NCBI RefSeq assembly: GCF_000711715.1
Contig: NZ_JONN01000001.1
Coordinates: 1,798,001-1,862,000 of the forward strand
Source of the DNA: Sphingomonas astaxanthinifaciens DSM 22298
GTDB taxonomy: Bacteria; Pseudomonadota; Alphaproteobacteria; Sphingomonadales; Sphingomonadaceae
DNA length: 64,000 bases
Direction of reading: 5' to 3'
Shown: piece after piece, positions 17,229-25,535 of the stretch
Layout of the letters: each line of letters opens with the position of its first letter
Numbering within the stretch: the first letter of the stretch is position 1
The notes under the pieces: generated by a model
The model's database searches: none
Told to the model about the DNA's origin: nothing
What the model saw: only the letters and a program-made list of their open reading frames with translations
Translations under genes and position numbers: made by a program

Positions 17229-19046
17229 ATGCCCCCAGAAAAAACCAGCCTGACCAATCGCGAGCGCAGCGGCTTCAAGGTGCTGCTGCGGTTCCTGCCC
17301 TATCTGTGGCCGGCGGGGCAGACCGGCCTCAAGCTGCGGGTGGTCGCCTCTTTCCTCATGGTGGTGGCGTCGATCACGGTCACCACCATCATCCTGCCCA
17401 AGGCGTTCGGCGGCGCGGTGGACCGGATGACGGCCGGACAGGACGGCGCGGTGTCGGTCGCGCTGGCGCTGGTCGTCGCCTTTGCCGTGGCGAGGTTCGG
17501 CGGGGTCCTCCTCGACAATCTGCGCAACGCCATCTTCGAAACGGTCGGGCAGGAGGCGACCCGCGTGCTGTCCGAGCGCACCTTCTCGCATCTCCATGGG
17601 CTGAGCCTGCGCTTCCACCTCGAGCGGCGGACCGGGGCGGTGACCAAGATCATCGAGCGCGGGTCGAAGAGCATCGATATGATGCTCTATTTCCTGCTGT
17701 TCAATCTCGCCCCGACCATCCTCCAGCTGGGCATCGTGGCGGTGCTGTTCTGGACCGGCTTCGGCCCCGGTTTGGTCGCGGCGACCGCGGCGGCGGTGGT
17801 CGCCTATATCTGGTTCACCAAGGCGGTCACCGACTGGCGCGTGCGCCTGCGCGAACAATGGACCGAGCACGACACCGCCACCACCGCGCGCGCGGTGGAC
17901 AGCCTCTTGAACTTCGAGACGGTCAAATATTTCAACGCCGAGGAGCGCGAGCGGAAGCTCTACGGGCGCGCGGTCGCGAACCTCGCCCGGTCGACGGTCA
18001 AGATCGAGACCAGCCTCGCGGCGATGAACATCGGGCAGAGCCTGATTACCAACCTGCTGATGGGCGGGGCGATGGCCTATACCGTGTGGGGCTGGAGCCA
18101 AGGTCGCTTCACCCCCGGCGACCTCGTGGTCGTCAACGCGCTGCTGACGCAGCTCTTCCGGCCGCTCGACATGCTCGGCACGGTCTACCGGACCATCCGT
18201 CAGGGCCTCACCGACATGGACGAGATGTTCCGGCTGCTCGACACCCCCGCCGAGGTGACCGATGTCGACAATGCGCTGCCGCTCCACGTGGAACGTGGCC
18301 ATGTCCGGTTCGAGGACGTGCGTTTCGGCTATGAGGACGGGCGCGAGATCCTGAAGGGGCTGACGCTCGACGTGCCCGCCGGGCAGACGGTCGCGGTGGT
18401 GGGGCCGAGCGGGGCGGGCAAGTCGACCCTCGCCCGGCTCCTGTTCCGCTTCTACGACCCGCAGGCCGGGCGGATCACCATCGACGGGCAGGACATCGCG
18501 CAGGTCAGCCAGGCAAGCTTGCGCGCTGCGATCGGGATCGTGCCGCAGGACACGGTGCTGTTCAACGACACGCTCGGCTACAACATCGCCTACGGCCGCG
18601 ACGAGGCCAGCCAGGCCGAGGTCGAGGCCGCCGCGCGCGGGGCGTCGCTCGACCGATTCGTGGCGGCCCTTCCCGAAGGGTATGACGCACGGGTCGGCGA
18701 GCGCGGGTTGAAGCTGTCGGGCGGGGAAAAGCAGCGGGTCGCGATCGCCCGGACGCTGGTGAAGAATCCGCCGATCCTGATTCTCGACGAGGCCACCAGC
18801 GCGCTCGACAGCCGCACCGAGGAAGCGATCCTCGACACGCTACGCGGCGTATCGACCGGGCGCACGACCATCACCATCGCGCACCGGCTGTCGACCGTGG
18901 TCGATGCCGACCGGATCGTGGTGCTCGATGGAGGGCGGGTCGCGGAAGAGGGCAGCCATGCCGAGCTTCTTCGCCGCAATGGCCTTTACGCCGACATGTG
19001 GGCGCGCCAGCAGGCCGAACGGGCGATCGCCGAAGCTGCCGAATAG
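17229..19046 (+). CDS. Atm1/ABCB7-type ABC exporter (permease-ATPase)
   Basis: A 605-residue half-transporter. Six membrane helices fill residues 40-320, followed by a nucleotide-binding domain with Walker A VGPSGAGKSTLARLL, signature LSGGEKQRVAIARTL, Walker B ILILDEATSALD and switch His in IAHRLSTV. The core segment TFSHLHGLSLRFHLERRTGAVTKIIERG and FNLAPTILQLGIV are characteristic of the Atm1/HMT family, which exports glutathione-linked persulfides or metal-thiol conjugates. The alphaproteobacterial homologue (Novosphingobium Atm1) is a structural model. It works as a homodimer in the inner membrane. Confidence 0.93.
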   Translation: MPPEKTSLTNRERSGFKVLLRFLPYLWPAGQTGLKLRVVASFLMVVASITVTTIILPKAFGGAVDRMTAGQDGAVSVALALVVAFAVARFGGVLLDNLRNAIFETVGQEATRVLSERTFSHLHGLSLRFHLERRTGAVTKIIERGSKSIDMMLYFLLFNLAPTILQLGIVAVLFWTGFGPGLVAATAAAVVAYIWFTKAVTDWRVRLREQWTEHDTATTARAVDSLLNFETVKYFNAEERERKLYGRAVANLARSTVKIETSLAAMNIGQSLITNLLMGGAMAYTVWGWSQGRFTPGDLVVVNALLTQLFRPLDMLGTVYRTIRQGLTDMDEMFRLLDTPAEVTDVDNALPLHVERGHVRFEDVRFGYEDGREILKGLTLDVPAGQTVAVVGPSGAGKSTLARLLFRFYDPQAGRITIDGQDIAQVSQASLRAAIGIVPQDTVLFNDTLGYNIAYGRDEASQAEVEAAARGASLDRFVAALPEGYDARVGERGLKLSGGEKQRVAIARTLVKNPPILILDEATSALDSRTEEAILDTLRGVSTGRTTITIAHRLSTVVDADRIVVLDGGRVAEEGSHAELLRRNGLYADMWARQQAERAIAEAAE

Positions 19047-19054
19047 GCGCAAGG

Positions 19055-19084
19055 AACCTCCCCGCCGGGCGAGACGGGGAGGTT
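19055..19084. terminator. Bidirectional terminator between ABC exporter and urcA
   Basis: A perfect 10-bp inverted repeat (AACCTCCCCG / CGGGGAGGTT) with a 10-base loop sits in the 54-bp convergent gap. The outer AA/TT pairs give short A and T ends on each strand, so it could end both transcripts. Confidence 0.7.
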
Positions 19085-19100
19085 CGCTGGCCGACCGCGC

Positions 19101-19490
19101 CTAATGCGCGATCACCATGCTGATCTGAAGGGCCGGACCGACCGGCAAGCCTGCCATCTGGCGATAGGCGCGGTCGATTGCCTGGGCGACCTGATCATCG
19201 GTGCTGTGCACGGCGAGCAAGGTGCAGTCCGCGCTTTCCGACCCATTCATGTAGAAGCACAGGCTGTTGGCGGTCCGGTAGATGCGGCGGTCGAGCTGAT
19301 GGCGGTCGCTCGCCTGGGTCAGGTTGAGATCGCCATAGCGGACGATCCGCTGGCTCTCCGGATCGAATTTGCGGCCTTTCACGACCACATCGCCGGCTTG
19401 CGGCGCGGCGAAGGCCTGGGTGGCGCTGGCGGTGAGTGCGATGCCGATAAATCCCGCCGCAATGAGGCAGGGAATTGTGCGCTGTTGCAT
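19101..19490 (-). CDS. UrcA family secreted protein
   Basis: A 129-residue exported protein with signal peptide (residues 1-29, ending AFA). The mature part carries the UrcA pattern IVRYGDLNLTQASDRHQLDRRI followed by a Cys pair (SLCFYMNG ... ADCTLL). UrcA proteins are common in sphingomonads and other alphaproteobacteria; their function is not known. GGGAGG lies directly before the start, and a strong hairpin (19507-19527) sits just upstream of that site. Confidence 0.85.
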   Translation of the reverse strand: MQQRTIPCLIAAGFIGIALTASATQAFAAPQAGDVVVKGRKFDPESQRIVRYGDLNLTQASDRHQLDRRIYRTANSLCFYMNGSESADCTLLAVHSTDDQVAQAIDRAYRQMAGLPVGPALQISMVIAH

Positions 19491-19506
19491 CTTGAGCCTC
19501 CCAAAT

Positions 19507-19527
19507 GCGGGACCGCGGTGGTCCCGC
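19507..19527 (-). other. Hairpin between RAM-LytTR gene and urcA
   Basis: A perfect 8-bp stem (GCGGGACC / GGTCCCGC, 5-base loop) lies 52 bases after the regulator stop and 16 bases before the urcA start, on the minus strand. It is followed by ATTTGGGAGG, where GGGAGG is the urcA ribosome site. It may be a terminator or a leader structure. Confidence 0.5.
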
Positions 19528-19579
19528 CCGAGGTCAATGCCAGCGAGGGGCTGCCTGACTCACGCGGGATTCGGTGAAG

Positions 19580-20239
19580 TCACGCAAGAAAGATGGTGAG
19601 TTCGTCCTCTTTCGATGGATCGTGACGGGGGATCGACGACTCGTGGCTGGTGGCGTGGAGAACATGGTGGACGTTGCTCTGGGCGACGCGAACCTCCGTT
19701 CCGTCGCTCAAGCGGGCCCGCCATCGGCGACCCTCGTGGATCAGGCGGTCGATGAAATCGACTCGGACCAAGCACGACCGGTTGAGCTTCAGGAAATCGG
19801 GCTCGGTCAGCTGCTCCGCCATGTGCGCGAGAGTCTGGTGAACGAGGCAGTTCCACGGACCGACGTGCACCCGCATATAGTCCCCCTCGGCGCAGACCTT
19901 GTCGATGCGGTGGATTTCGATCCTTCGCCGCCCGTCGGAACAGGGGAGCCAGAGGCCCGTATCCCGCTGTTCATGCCGACGCTCCATCTTGCGGCTGACG
20001 AAGCTGCTCTCGACCCGGGTCGCATAGGTCGCGAACATCGGGCGGAGCCGCTCCATCTCCTCCATATACTGGGGCAGGGATTCGCAATGCGCCTCGACGA
20101 TAAGGTCGAAGGTGCCCGACACCTCGGTCGCGCTCTTCACCTGCTGGCAGCGGGCGATGCAGGCCTTGAAGGAAGCGAGGCCATCAGCGGGTGCGCGATG
20201 GTCGAATGCAAGGCAGACGACGACGTCCAGTTCCGGCAT
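19580..20239 (-). CDS. Regulator with Lrp/AsnC-type ligand domain fused to LytTR DNA-binding domain
   Basis: A 219-residue protein. Residues 1-85 (SFKACIARCQQVKSATEV, SGTFDLIVEAHCESLPQYME, TRVESSFVSRKME) fit the RAM ligand-binding domain of Lrp/AsnC regulators, including the tell-tale G-x-(F/Y)-D. Residues 97-195 fit a LytTR DNA-binding domain (EIHRIDKVCAEGDYMRVHV, FLKLNRSCLVRVDFIDRLI, LSDGTEVRVAQSNV). There is no receiver domain and no helix-turn-helix of Lrp. ATG 20237-20239 is the first residue before homology. I infer a small-molecule-responsive transcription factor; targets may include urcA. Confidence 0.75.
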   Translation of the reverse strand: MPELDVVVCLAFDHRAPADGLASFKACIARCQQVKSATEVSGTFDLIVEAHCESLPQYMEEMERLRPMFATYATRVESSFVSRKMERRHEQRDTGLWLPCSDGRRRIEIHRIDKVCAEGDYMRVHVGPWNCLVHQTLAHMAEQLTEPDFLKLNRSCLVRVDFIDRLIHEGRRWRARLSDGTEVRVAQSNVHHVLHATSHESSIPRHDPSKEDELTIFLA

Positions 20240-20322
20240 GGCAGCTTCCCCCCTGGAAGCTTGACGTCGTTTACTCCTTGCGAGCCAATTGAACAACAAT
20301 TCGCAGTAAATGGCGAAGCGCG

Positions 20323-21768
20323 TCAGGCCGCCGCGGTGCTCCACCCGAGGCGGGGAATCGCAATGCTGCGCTTGCCGCTGAGGTCGGTGCGGGTGACGAT
20401 GAGGTCGCGGCTTTCGATGTAGCTCAGGAGGCGGCGGGCGCGGCCGAGGCTGGCGGTGCCGTAACTCGCCGCGATCGCCTCGTCGCTCGGGGTCGGCTGG
20501 CTATCGCGCGCGGCGCGGGCGAGGAGGAGGAAGGGGCCGAGCATGTCCTCGGGCAGGCCTTCGGCCGCCTCGAGCGCGGGGTGCCAGTCGGGGTCCTCGG
20601 TGAAAATGCCCGCGCGGGCCATGGCGAGGCGGCGGGTGAACGCCGGGAGGTCGAGCGGGCTCGGGGAGACGCCGGCCATGCGCAGGCGGACGGTGAAGTC
20701 CTGGAACAGCACCGCGCCCGAACGCCCCCTTGATTCATGGTCGGCGACCATGGCCTCGAGGACGGCTGCGACCGCAGCGGATTGCTCCTCATCCGACTTG
20801 CTCGGGAGCGCCGGCGCCGGTTCGGAACGCTGACCGGCGAGCATTTCCATCAGGCTCTCGGAGCGAAGCGGCCTAGGGTCGGGCTTCGGGGCAGGGGCAG
20901 GTTCGAAGTCGAAGCCGGGCTGGAACAGCAGTTCCTGCAGGTCCTCGCTCGCGGTTGCCGTGGGCAGGGGGACCAGCTTGGGGCTCATCGACCGTGCCCG
21001 GGTCTCGACCTCCCCGATTGCGACCGACAAGGGGCGGCGGCTGATCGCGGGGCCCAAAGCGAGGAAGGTGCCGCGCGGCAGGTCGCGGATCGCCTCGGCT
21101 TGCCTCCGCTCCATGCCGAGGAGGTCGGCGGCGCGGGCCATGTCGATGTCGAGGAAGGTCCGGCCCATCAGGAAGTTCGACGCCTCGGCCGCGACATTCT
21201 TGGCGAGCTTGGCGAGGCGCTGGGTGGCGATGATCCCGGCCAGCCCGCGCTTGCGGCCGCGGCACATGAGGTTGGTCATGGCCGAGAGCGAGGCGCGGCG
21301 GACTTCCTCGGCCACCTCGCCGCCGCCAGCGGGCGCGAACAGCTGGGCCTCGTCGACGACCACCAGCGCGGGATACCAATGGTCGCGCGGCGCCTCGAAC
21401 AGGGCCGAGAGGAAGGCCGCGGCACAGCGCATTTGCCCCTCGGCTTCGAGGCCTTCGAGGCTGAGCACGACCGACGCGCGATGCTCGCGGATGCGGGCGG
21501 CGGCGCGGGCGATCTCCTTCTCGTCGTGGTCGGCGGCCTCGATCGCGAGGTGGCCGTAGGGGCCGGCAAGCGTGACGAAATCGCCCTCGGGGTCGATCAC
21601 GATCTGCTGGACCTGGCCGGCGCTCTTCTCGAGCAGGCGGCGCAGCAGGTGCGACTTGCCGCTCCCCGAATTGCCCTGGACGAGCAGGCGGGTGGCGAGA
21701 AGCTCCTCGAGATCGATGGTGACGGGCTGGCCTTGCGGCGACAGGCCCATGTCGACGGCGACGGTCAT
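20323..21768 (-). CDS. HerA/DUF87-like ATPase
   Basis: A 481-residue FtsK/HerA superfamily ATPase. Walker A is VQGNSGSGKSHLLRRLL (about 30-46), Walker B YPALVVVDEAQLFAP, and a sensor segment GIIATQRLAKLAKNV. The N-terminal part begins with the short beta-strand domain typical of HerA-like translocases; residues 300-481 are a Pro-rich linker plus a helical C-terminus that looks winged-helix-like (AIAASYGTASLGRARRLLSYIES). Such proteins pump DNA or serve in repair and defence; the role here is not known. It overlaps the DUF7010 gene by four bases. Confidence 0.82.
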   Translation of the reverse strand: MTVAVDMGLSPQGQPVTIDLEELLATRLLVQGNSGSGKSHLLRRLLEKSAGQVQQIVIDPEGDFVTLAGPYGHLAIEAADHDEKEIARAAARIREHRASVVLSLEGLEAEGQMRCAAAFLSALFEAPRDHWYPALVVVDEAQLFAPAGGGEVAEEVRRASLSAMTNLMCRGRKRGLAGIIATQRLAKLAKNVAAEASNFLMGRTFLDIDMARAADLLGMERRQAEAIRDLPRGTFLALGPAISRRPLSVAIGEVETRARSMSPKLVPLPTATASEDLQELLFQPGFDFEPAPAPKPDPRPLRSESLMEMLAGQRSEPAPALPSKSDEEQSAAVAAVLEAMVADHESRGRSGAVLFQDFTVRLRMAGVSPSPLDLPAFTRRLAMARAGIFTEDPDWHPALEAAEGLPEDMLGPFLLLARAARDSQPTPSDEAIAASYGTASLGRARRLLSYIESRDLIVTRTDLSGKRSIAIPRLGWSTAAA

Positions 21769-22346
21769 GCGGCGGCGGTGCGAGCCTCCGCGGCAACCGC
21801 CGCCGGGCCGATCGGGCGCATGGCGAGGAGCGAATAGACATAGGCCGCGACCACCACCGCGCAGATCGCGCTGGCGGTGAAGGGCGCGGGGACGAAGCCG
21901 TAGGCGAGATAGCAGCCGAGCGCGCGGGCGACGGCGTGGGTGATCCCGCTTCGGTCATCGGCGGCCCAGGCGAAGGGAATCCAGACGATTCCCGCGAGGA
22001 TCGCCATGCCGAGCAGGATCAGCAGCGCCTGTCCGCCCTTGGTCCCGATCACCGCGAGCGGGACGGTCAGCCCGACCATCAGGATCCCGAGCAGGAACAG
22101 GCGGACCAGCGGGTTATCGCCCCCGCCGAACAGGTTGCGGCCGCGCAGCCGGTCGATGAGGAAGGCCAGCGGCAGGATCGCCGCCATGATGTAGAGCGAG
22201 GCATTGGCGACCGTGCGCTCGGGCAGGACGAGCGCAGCAGTCCCGAGTGCGGCCCAGGTGACGAGCCCCGCGATCGGCATGGCGTTGGTGCTGGTCGCAC
22301 GAAAATCGGCGTGGAGCTGCTCGAGGCTCCGCCCGGACATGGTCAT
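21765..22346 (-). CDS. DUF7010-like integral membrane protein
   Basis: A 193-residue membrane protein with about six hydrophobic helices (for example GLVTWAALGTAALVL, LYIMAAILPLAFLI, ALLILLGMAILAGIVWI, SAICAVVVAAYVYSLLA). The N-terminal LEQLHADFRATSTNAMPIAGLVTW resembles DUF7010 proteins. Function is unknown. The start at ATG 22344-22346 has GGGGAAG about eight bases upstream, better than upstream in-frame starts. It overlaps the HerA-like ATPase (ATGA) and diverges from recQ, 95 bases away. Confidence 0.72.
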   Translation of the reverse strand: MTMSGRSLEQLHADFRATSTNAMPIAGLVTWAALGTAALVLPERTVANASLYIMAAILPLAFLIDRLRGRNLFGGGDNPLVRLFLLGILMVGLTVPLAVIGTKGGQALLILLGMAILAGIVWIPFAWAADDRSGITHAVARALGCYLAYGFVPAPFTASAICAVVVAAYVYSLLAMRPIGPAAVAAEARTAAA

Positions 22347-22441
22347 TTCACTTCTTCCCCTACCCTCGATCGTCCGTTTGGACGGCTGCGCGGGCCAAGA
22401 CAAGGTTGCGCAGGAGCCCCTAGCGCGGCCAAAGGCGAAGC

Positions 22442-24208
22442 GTGACCGACCCGCATCAGCTTCTTCGCCAAGTCTTTGGATTCGACCATTTCCGCGGGGT
22501 GCAGGAAGAAGTGGTCGGGCGCGTGCTGGCGGGCCGGCCGACGCTGGCGATCATGCCGACCGGGGCGGGCAAGAGCCTGTGCTACCAGCTGCCCGCGCTG
22601 GCGCTCGCGGGGACCGCGCTGGTGATCAGCCCGCTGATCGCGCTGATGCACGACCAGATACGCTCGGCCGAGGCGCTCGGGATCAAGGCCGCCTCGCTGA
22701 CCAGCGCCGACGACCGCGACACCGTGGTCCGGCGTTTCCTGAACGGCGAGCTCGATCTTCTCTACGTCGCCCCCGAACGAGCGACGACCGACGGCTTCCG
22801 CCGCCTGGCCGACCGGGTGCCGCTGAGCCTGATCGCGATCGACGAGGCACATTGCGTCAGCGAATGGGGGCATGACTTCCGTCCCGACTACCGGCTGCTG
22901 ACGAAATTGCTCGGCGATCACCAGGAAGTGCCGCGGCTGGCGCTGACCGCGACCGCCGACCCGCGCACCCGCGCCGACATTCTCGTCCAGCTCGGGATTC
23001 CCGAGGACGGGCTGATCGTCAGCGGCTTCGACCGGCCCAACATCCGCTATCACATCCGTCCGCGTGACCAGGCGGGCCGGCAGGTGCTGGGCTTGCTCGC
23101 CGAGCGGCCGGGCCCGGCGATCGTCTATGTTTCGAGCCGCAAGGATGCCGACAGTATGGCGGCGACCATTGCGGCGAGCGGGCGGGCGGCGCTGCCTTAT
23201 CATGCCGGGCTCGATTCCCAGGTCCGCGCGGCGAACCAGGCCGCGTTCGTCGCCTCGGAGGAAATGGTGATGGCGGCGACCATCGCCTTCGGCATGGGGA
23301 TCGACAAGCCCGACGTCCGAACCGTCATCCACGCGGGCACCCCCAAGTCGATCGAGGCCTATTATCAGGAGACCGGGCGCGCGGGCCGCGACGGCGATCC
23401 GGCCGAAGCGCACATGCTATGGAGCGCGGGCGACTTCGCGCTCGCGCGCCAGCGGATCGAGCGCGAGGCCGCGCCCGAGCGGCAGGCCGACGAACGGGCC
23501 CGGCTGCAGAGCCTCGCTGCGCTGGTCGAGACGACCGAGTGCCGCCGCGCGGTGCTGCTTCGTCACTTCGGGGAAACGCCGCCGCCGACCTGCGGCAATT
23601 GCGACAATTGCCTCGAGCCGCCGCATACGGTCGAGGTGACCGAAGTGGCGCGCAAGCTCCTGTCGGCCGCCTTCCGTACCGAGATGCGCTTCGGGGTCGG
23701 GCATCTCGCCGACGTGCTGGCGGGCAAGGAGACCGACAAGGTCCATGCCAATGGCCACCATCGCCTGAGCGTGTTCGGGATCTGCAATGCCGAGGAGCTG
23801 GCGCTGATCCAGCCGGTTGCCCGCGCCCTTATCGCCCGGGACGCGCTTCGCGCCGACGCCTATGGGGGCCTCAGCTTCGGGCCCGGCGCGCGCGGGATCC
23901 TCAAGGGCGGCGAGGAAGTGCGGATCGCGCTCCCGCCGCCGCGCAAGCGCCGCGCCCGGCGCGGGAGCGCTGGCGGGGACGATCATCCGCACGATCCGCT
24001 ATTCGAGGCGCTGCGCGAGGCGCGCCGTTCGCTCGCCAAGGAAGCGAACGTGCCGCCTTACGTGATCTTCCACGATTCGACGCTGCGCGAGATCGCCGCC
24101 GCGAAGCCGCAGACGTTGCACGAGCTTGGGCAGGTCCAGGGCGTCGGTACCGCCAAGCTCGAGCGTTACGGTGCGGCGATGCTGGAGACGGTCGCGGCTT
24201 TCGCCTAG
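22442..24208 (+). CDS. recQ: ATP-dependent DNA helicase RecQ
   Basis: A 588-residue 3'-5' helicase of the RecF/recombination pathway. Superfamily 2 motifs are clear: IMPTGAGKSLCYQLP (motif I), DEAHCVSEWGHDFRPDY (motif II with RecQ loop), LTATADPRTR (III) and GRAGRDG (VI). Then come the zinc-binding cysteines (TTECRRAVLLRHF, CGNCDNC), an RQC winged helix (VEVTEVARKLLSAAF on) and a C-terminal HRDC domain (LFEALREARRSLAKE to the end). Start is GTG at 22442. It is transcribed toward a desaturase gene with a nine-base gap. Confidence 0.97.
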   Translation: MTDPHQLLRQVFGFDHFRGVQEEVVGRVLAGRPTLAIMPTGAGKSLCYQLPALALAGTALVISPLIALMHDQIRSAEALGIKAASLTSADDRDTVVRRFLNGELDLLYVAPERATTDGFRRLADRVPLSLIAIDEAHCVSEWGHDFRPDYRLLTKLLGDHQEVPRLALTATADPRTRADILVQLGIPEDGLIVSGFDRPNIRYHIRPRDQAGRQVLGLLAERPGPAIVYVSSRKDADSMAATIAASGRAALPYHAGLDSQVRAANQAAFVASEEMVMAATIAFGMGIDKPDVRTVIHAGTPKSIEAYYQETGRAGRDGDPAEAHMLWSAGDFALARQRIEREAAPERQADERARLQSLAALVETTECRRAVLLRHFGETPPPTCGNCDNCLEPPHTVEVTEVARKLLSAAFRTEMRFGVGHLADVLAGKETDKVHANGHHRLSVFGICNAEELALIQPVARALIARDALRADAYGGLSFGPGARGILKGGEEVRIALPPPRKRRARRGSAGGDDHPHDPLFEALREARRSLAKEANVPPYVIFHDSTLREIAAAKPQTLHELGQVQGVGTAKLERYGAAMLETVAAFA

Positions 24209-24217
24209 GGTGCGGCC

Positions 24218-25129
24218 ATGACCCTGCCCGATCCGGTCATCTGGGCGATCCCCTTCTTCCTCGTCACGCTGGCGCTGGAAGCCTGGTGGCTGAAGCGACG
24301 GCGGGGACGCGGGCCGGACCCCAGGGACAGCGCGACCTCGATCACGCTCGGCCTCGGCAGCCTGGCGGCGGGCGCGCTGACCGCCGGCCTCGTTTTCTCG
24401 CTCGGCGCCTGGCTGCACCAGTTCCGGCTGGTCGACATTCCGCTGGCCTGGTGGAGCTTCGCGCTATGCTTCGTCGCCGACGACTTCGCATATTATCTGT
24501 TTCACCGCTCGGCCCACCGGGTGCGCTGGTTCTGGGCGAGCCATGTCGTCCATCACTCGAGCGAGGCGTACAACCTGTCGACCGCGCTCCGGCAGACGTG
24601 GACCGGCTTCGTCAGCCTCAACTTCCTTTTCCGCCTGCCGCTGTTCGTGATCGGCTTTCCGCCGGAACTGGTGTTCTTTTGCGCGGGGCTGAACCTCGTC
24701 TACCAATATTGGATTCACACCGAGGCGATCCGGCGAATGCCGCGCTGGTTCGAGGCGGTCATGAACACGCCGTCGCACCACCGGGTCCACCATGCGGTGA
24801 ACCCGCGCTACCTCGATCGCAATTACGCCGGGGTCTTCATCATCTGGGACCGGCTCCTCGGCACCTTCGAGCCCGAACGCGACGACGACCGCCCGCGTTA
24901 TGGAATCGTCAAGCCCCTGGGCTCGTTCAACCCGCTCCGCGCCGCGCTTCACGAGTGGATCGGCATCGCCCACGACGTCCTTGCTGCGCCGGGCCTTGCG
25001 AAATGGCATTATCTCTGGCGCGAACCGGGCTGGAGTCACGATGGAAGCCGCGACACCAGCGAGACGATTCGCGCGCGCTGGCGTGCGCAAGAGGGAAGGA
25101 TAGAGGATGACCGCGTTCAAGCCGCTTGA
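24218..25129 (+). CDS. Sterol desaturase / fatty acid hydroxylase family membrane protein
   Basis: A 303-residue integral membrane di-iron protein. The histidine boxes are FHRSAHRV (box 1), HVVHHSSEAYN (box 2) and NTPSHHRVHHAVN (box 3), the pattern of the FA_hydroxylase family that includes sterol desaturases and carotenoid or sphingolipid hydroxylases. Four or more transmembrane helices are visible. The substrate cannot be told; sphingomonads make sphingolipids, so a lipid role is plausible. Its 3' end overlaps the DUF442 gene by 23 bases. Confidence 0.9.
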   Translation: MTLPDPVIWAIPFFLVTLALEAWWLKRRRGRGPDPRDSATSITLGLGSLAAGALTAGLVFSLGAWLHQFRLVDIPLAWWSFALCFVADDFAYYLFHRSAHRVRWFWASHVVHHSSEAYNLSTALRQTWTGFVSLNFLFRLPLFVIGFPPELVFFCAGLNLVYQYWIHTEAIRRMPRWFEAVMNTPSHHRVHHAVNPRYLDRNYAGVFIIWDRLLGTFEPERDDDRPRYGIVKPLGSFNPLRAALHEWIGIAHDVLAAPGLAKWHYLWREPGWSHDGSRDTSETIRARWRAQEGRIEDDRVQAA

Positions 25130-25520
25130 CGAGAAGACGCTGGTGGCCGGCCAGATCCACCCCGAGGACCTCGAGGAAGCGCGGCGTCATGGCGTCACCA
25201 TGGTCGTCAACAACCGGCCGGACGGCGAGGACGATGGCCAGCCCTGCAGTGACGACATCGAGGCGGCGGCGAAGGCGGCCGGGCTCGAATATCGCCACAT
25301 CCCGATCGCCCGCGGCCTCGGCCCGACGGTGATCGAACAGATGCGCGATGCCATGGTCGATGTCGGCGACGGCAAGCTGCTCGCTTATTGCCGGTCGGGA
25401 ATGCGCTCCACCCTCGCCTGGGCCGTCGCCTGCCGCGAGAATGGCGTGCCGCGCGAGAAGCTGGACAAGGCGGCCGAAGCGGCCGGCTACAATCTCAGCG
25501 CGGTCGACCACCTCCTCTAG
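25107..25520 (+). CDS. TIGR01244/DUF442 phosphatase-like protein
   Basis: A 137-residue protein of the DUF442 (Blh N-terminal) family, which has a dual-specificity phosphatase fold. The loop LAYCRSGMRSTLAW carries C-x4-R. N-terminal KTLVAGQIHPEDLEEARRHG and VVNNRPDGEDDGQP are also family hallmarks. In some bacteria this domain is fused to a sulfur dioxygenase or rhodanese and is called a sulfur transferase. AAGGA precedes the start, inside the end of the desaturase gene. No partner oxygenase is nearby. Confidence 0.88.
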   Translation: MTAFKPLDEKTLVAGQIHPEDLEEARRHGVTMVVNNRPDGEDDGQPCSDDIEAAAKAAGLEYRHIPIARGLGPTVIEQMRDAMVDVGDGKLLAYCRSGMRSTLAWAVACRENGVPREKLDKAAEAAGYNLSAVDHLL

Positions 25521-25535
25521 GGGAGGCGCGACAGC

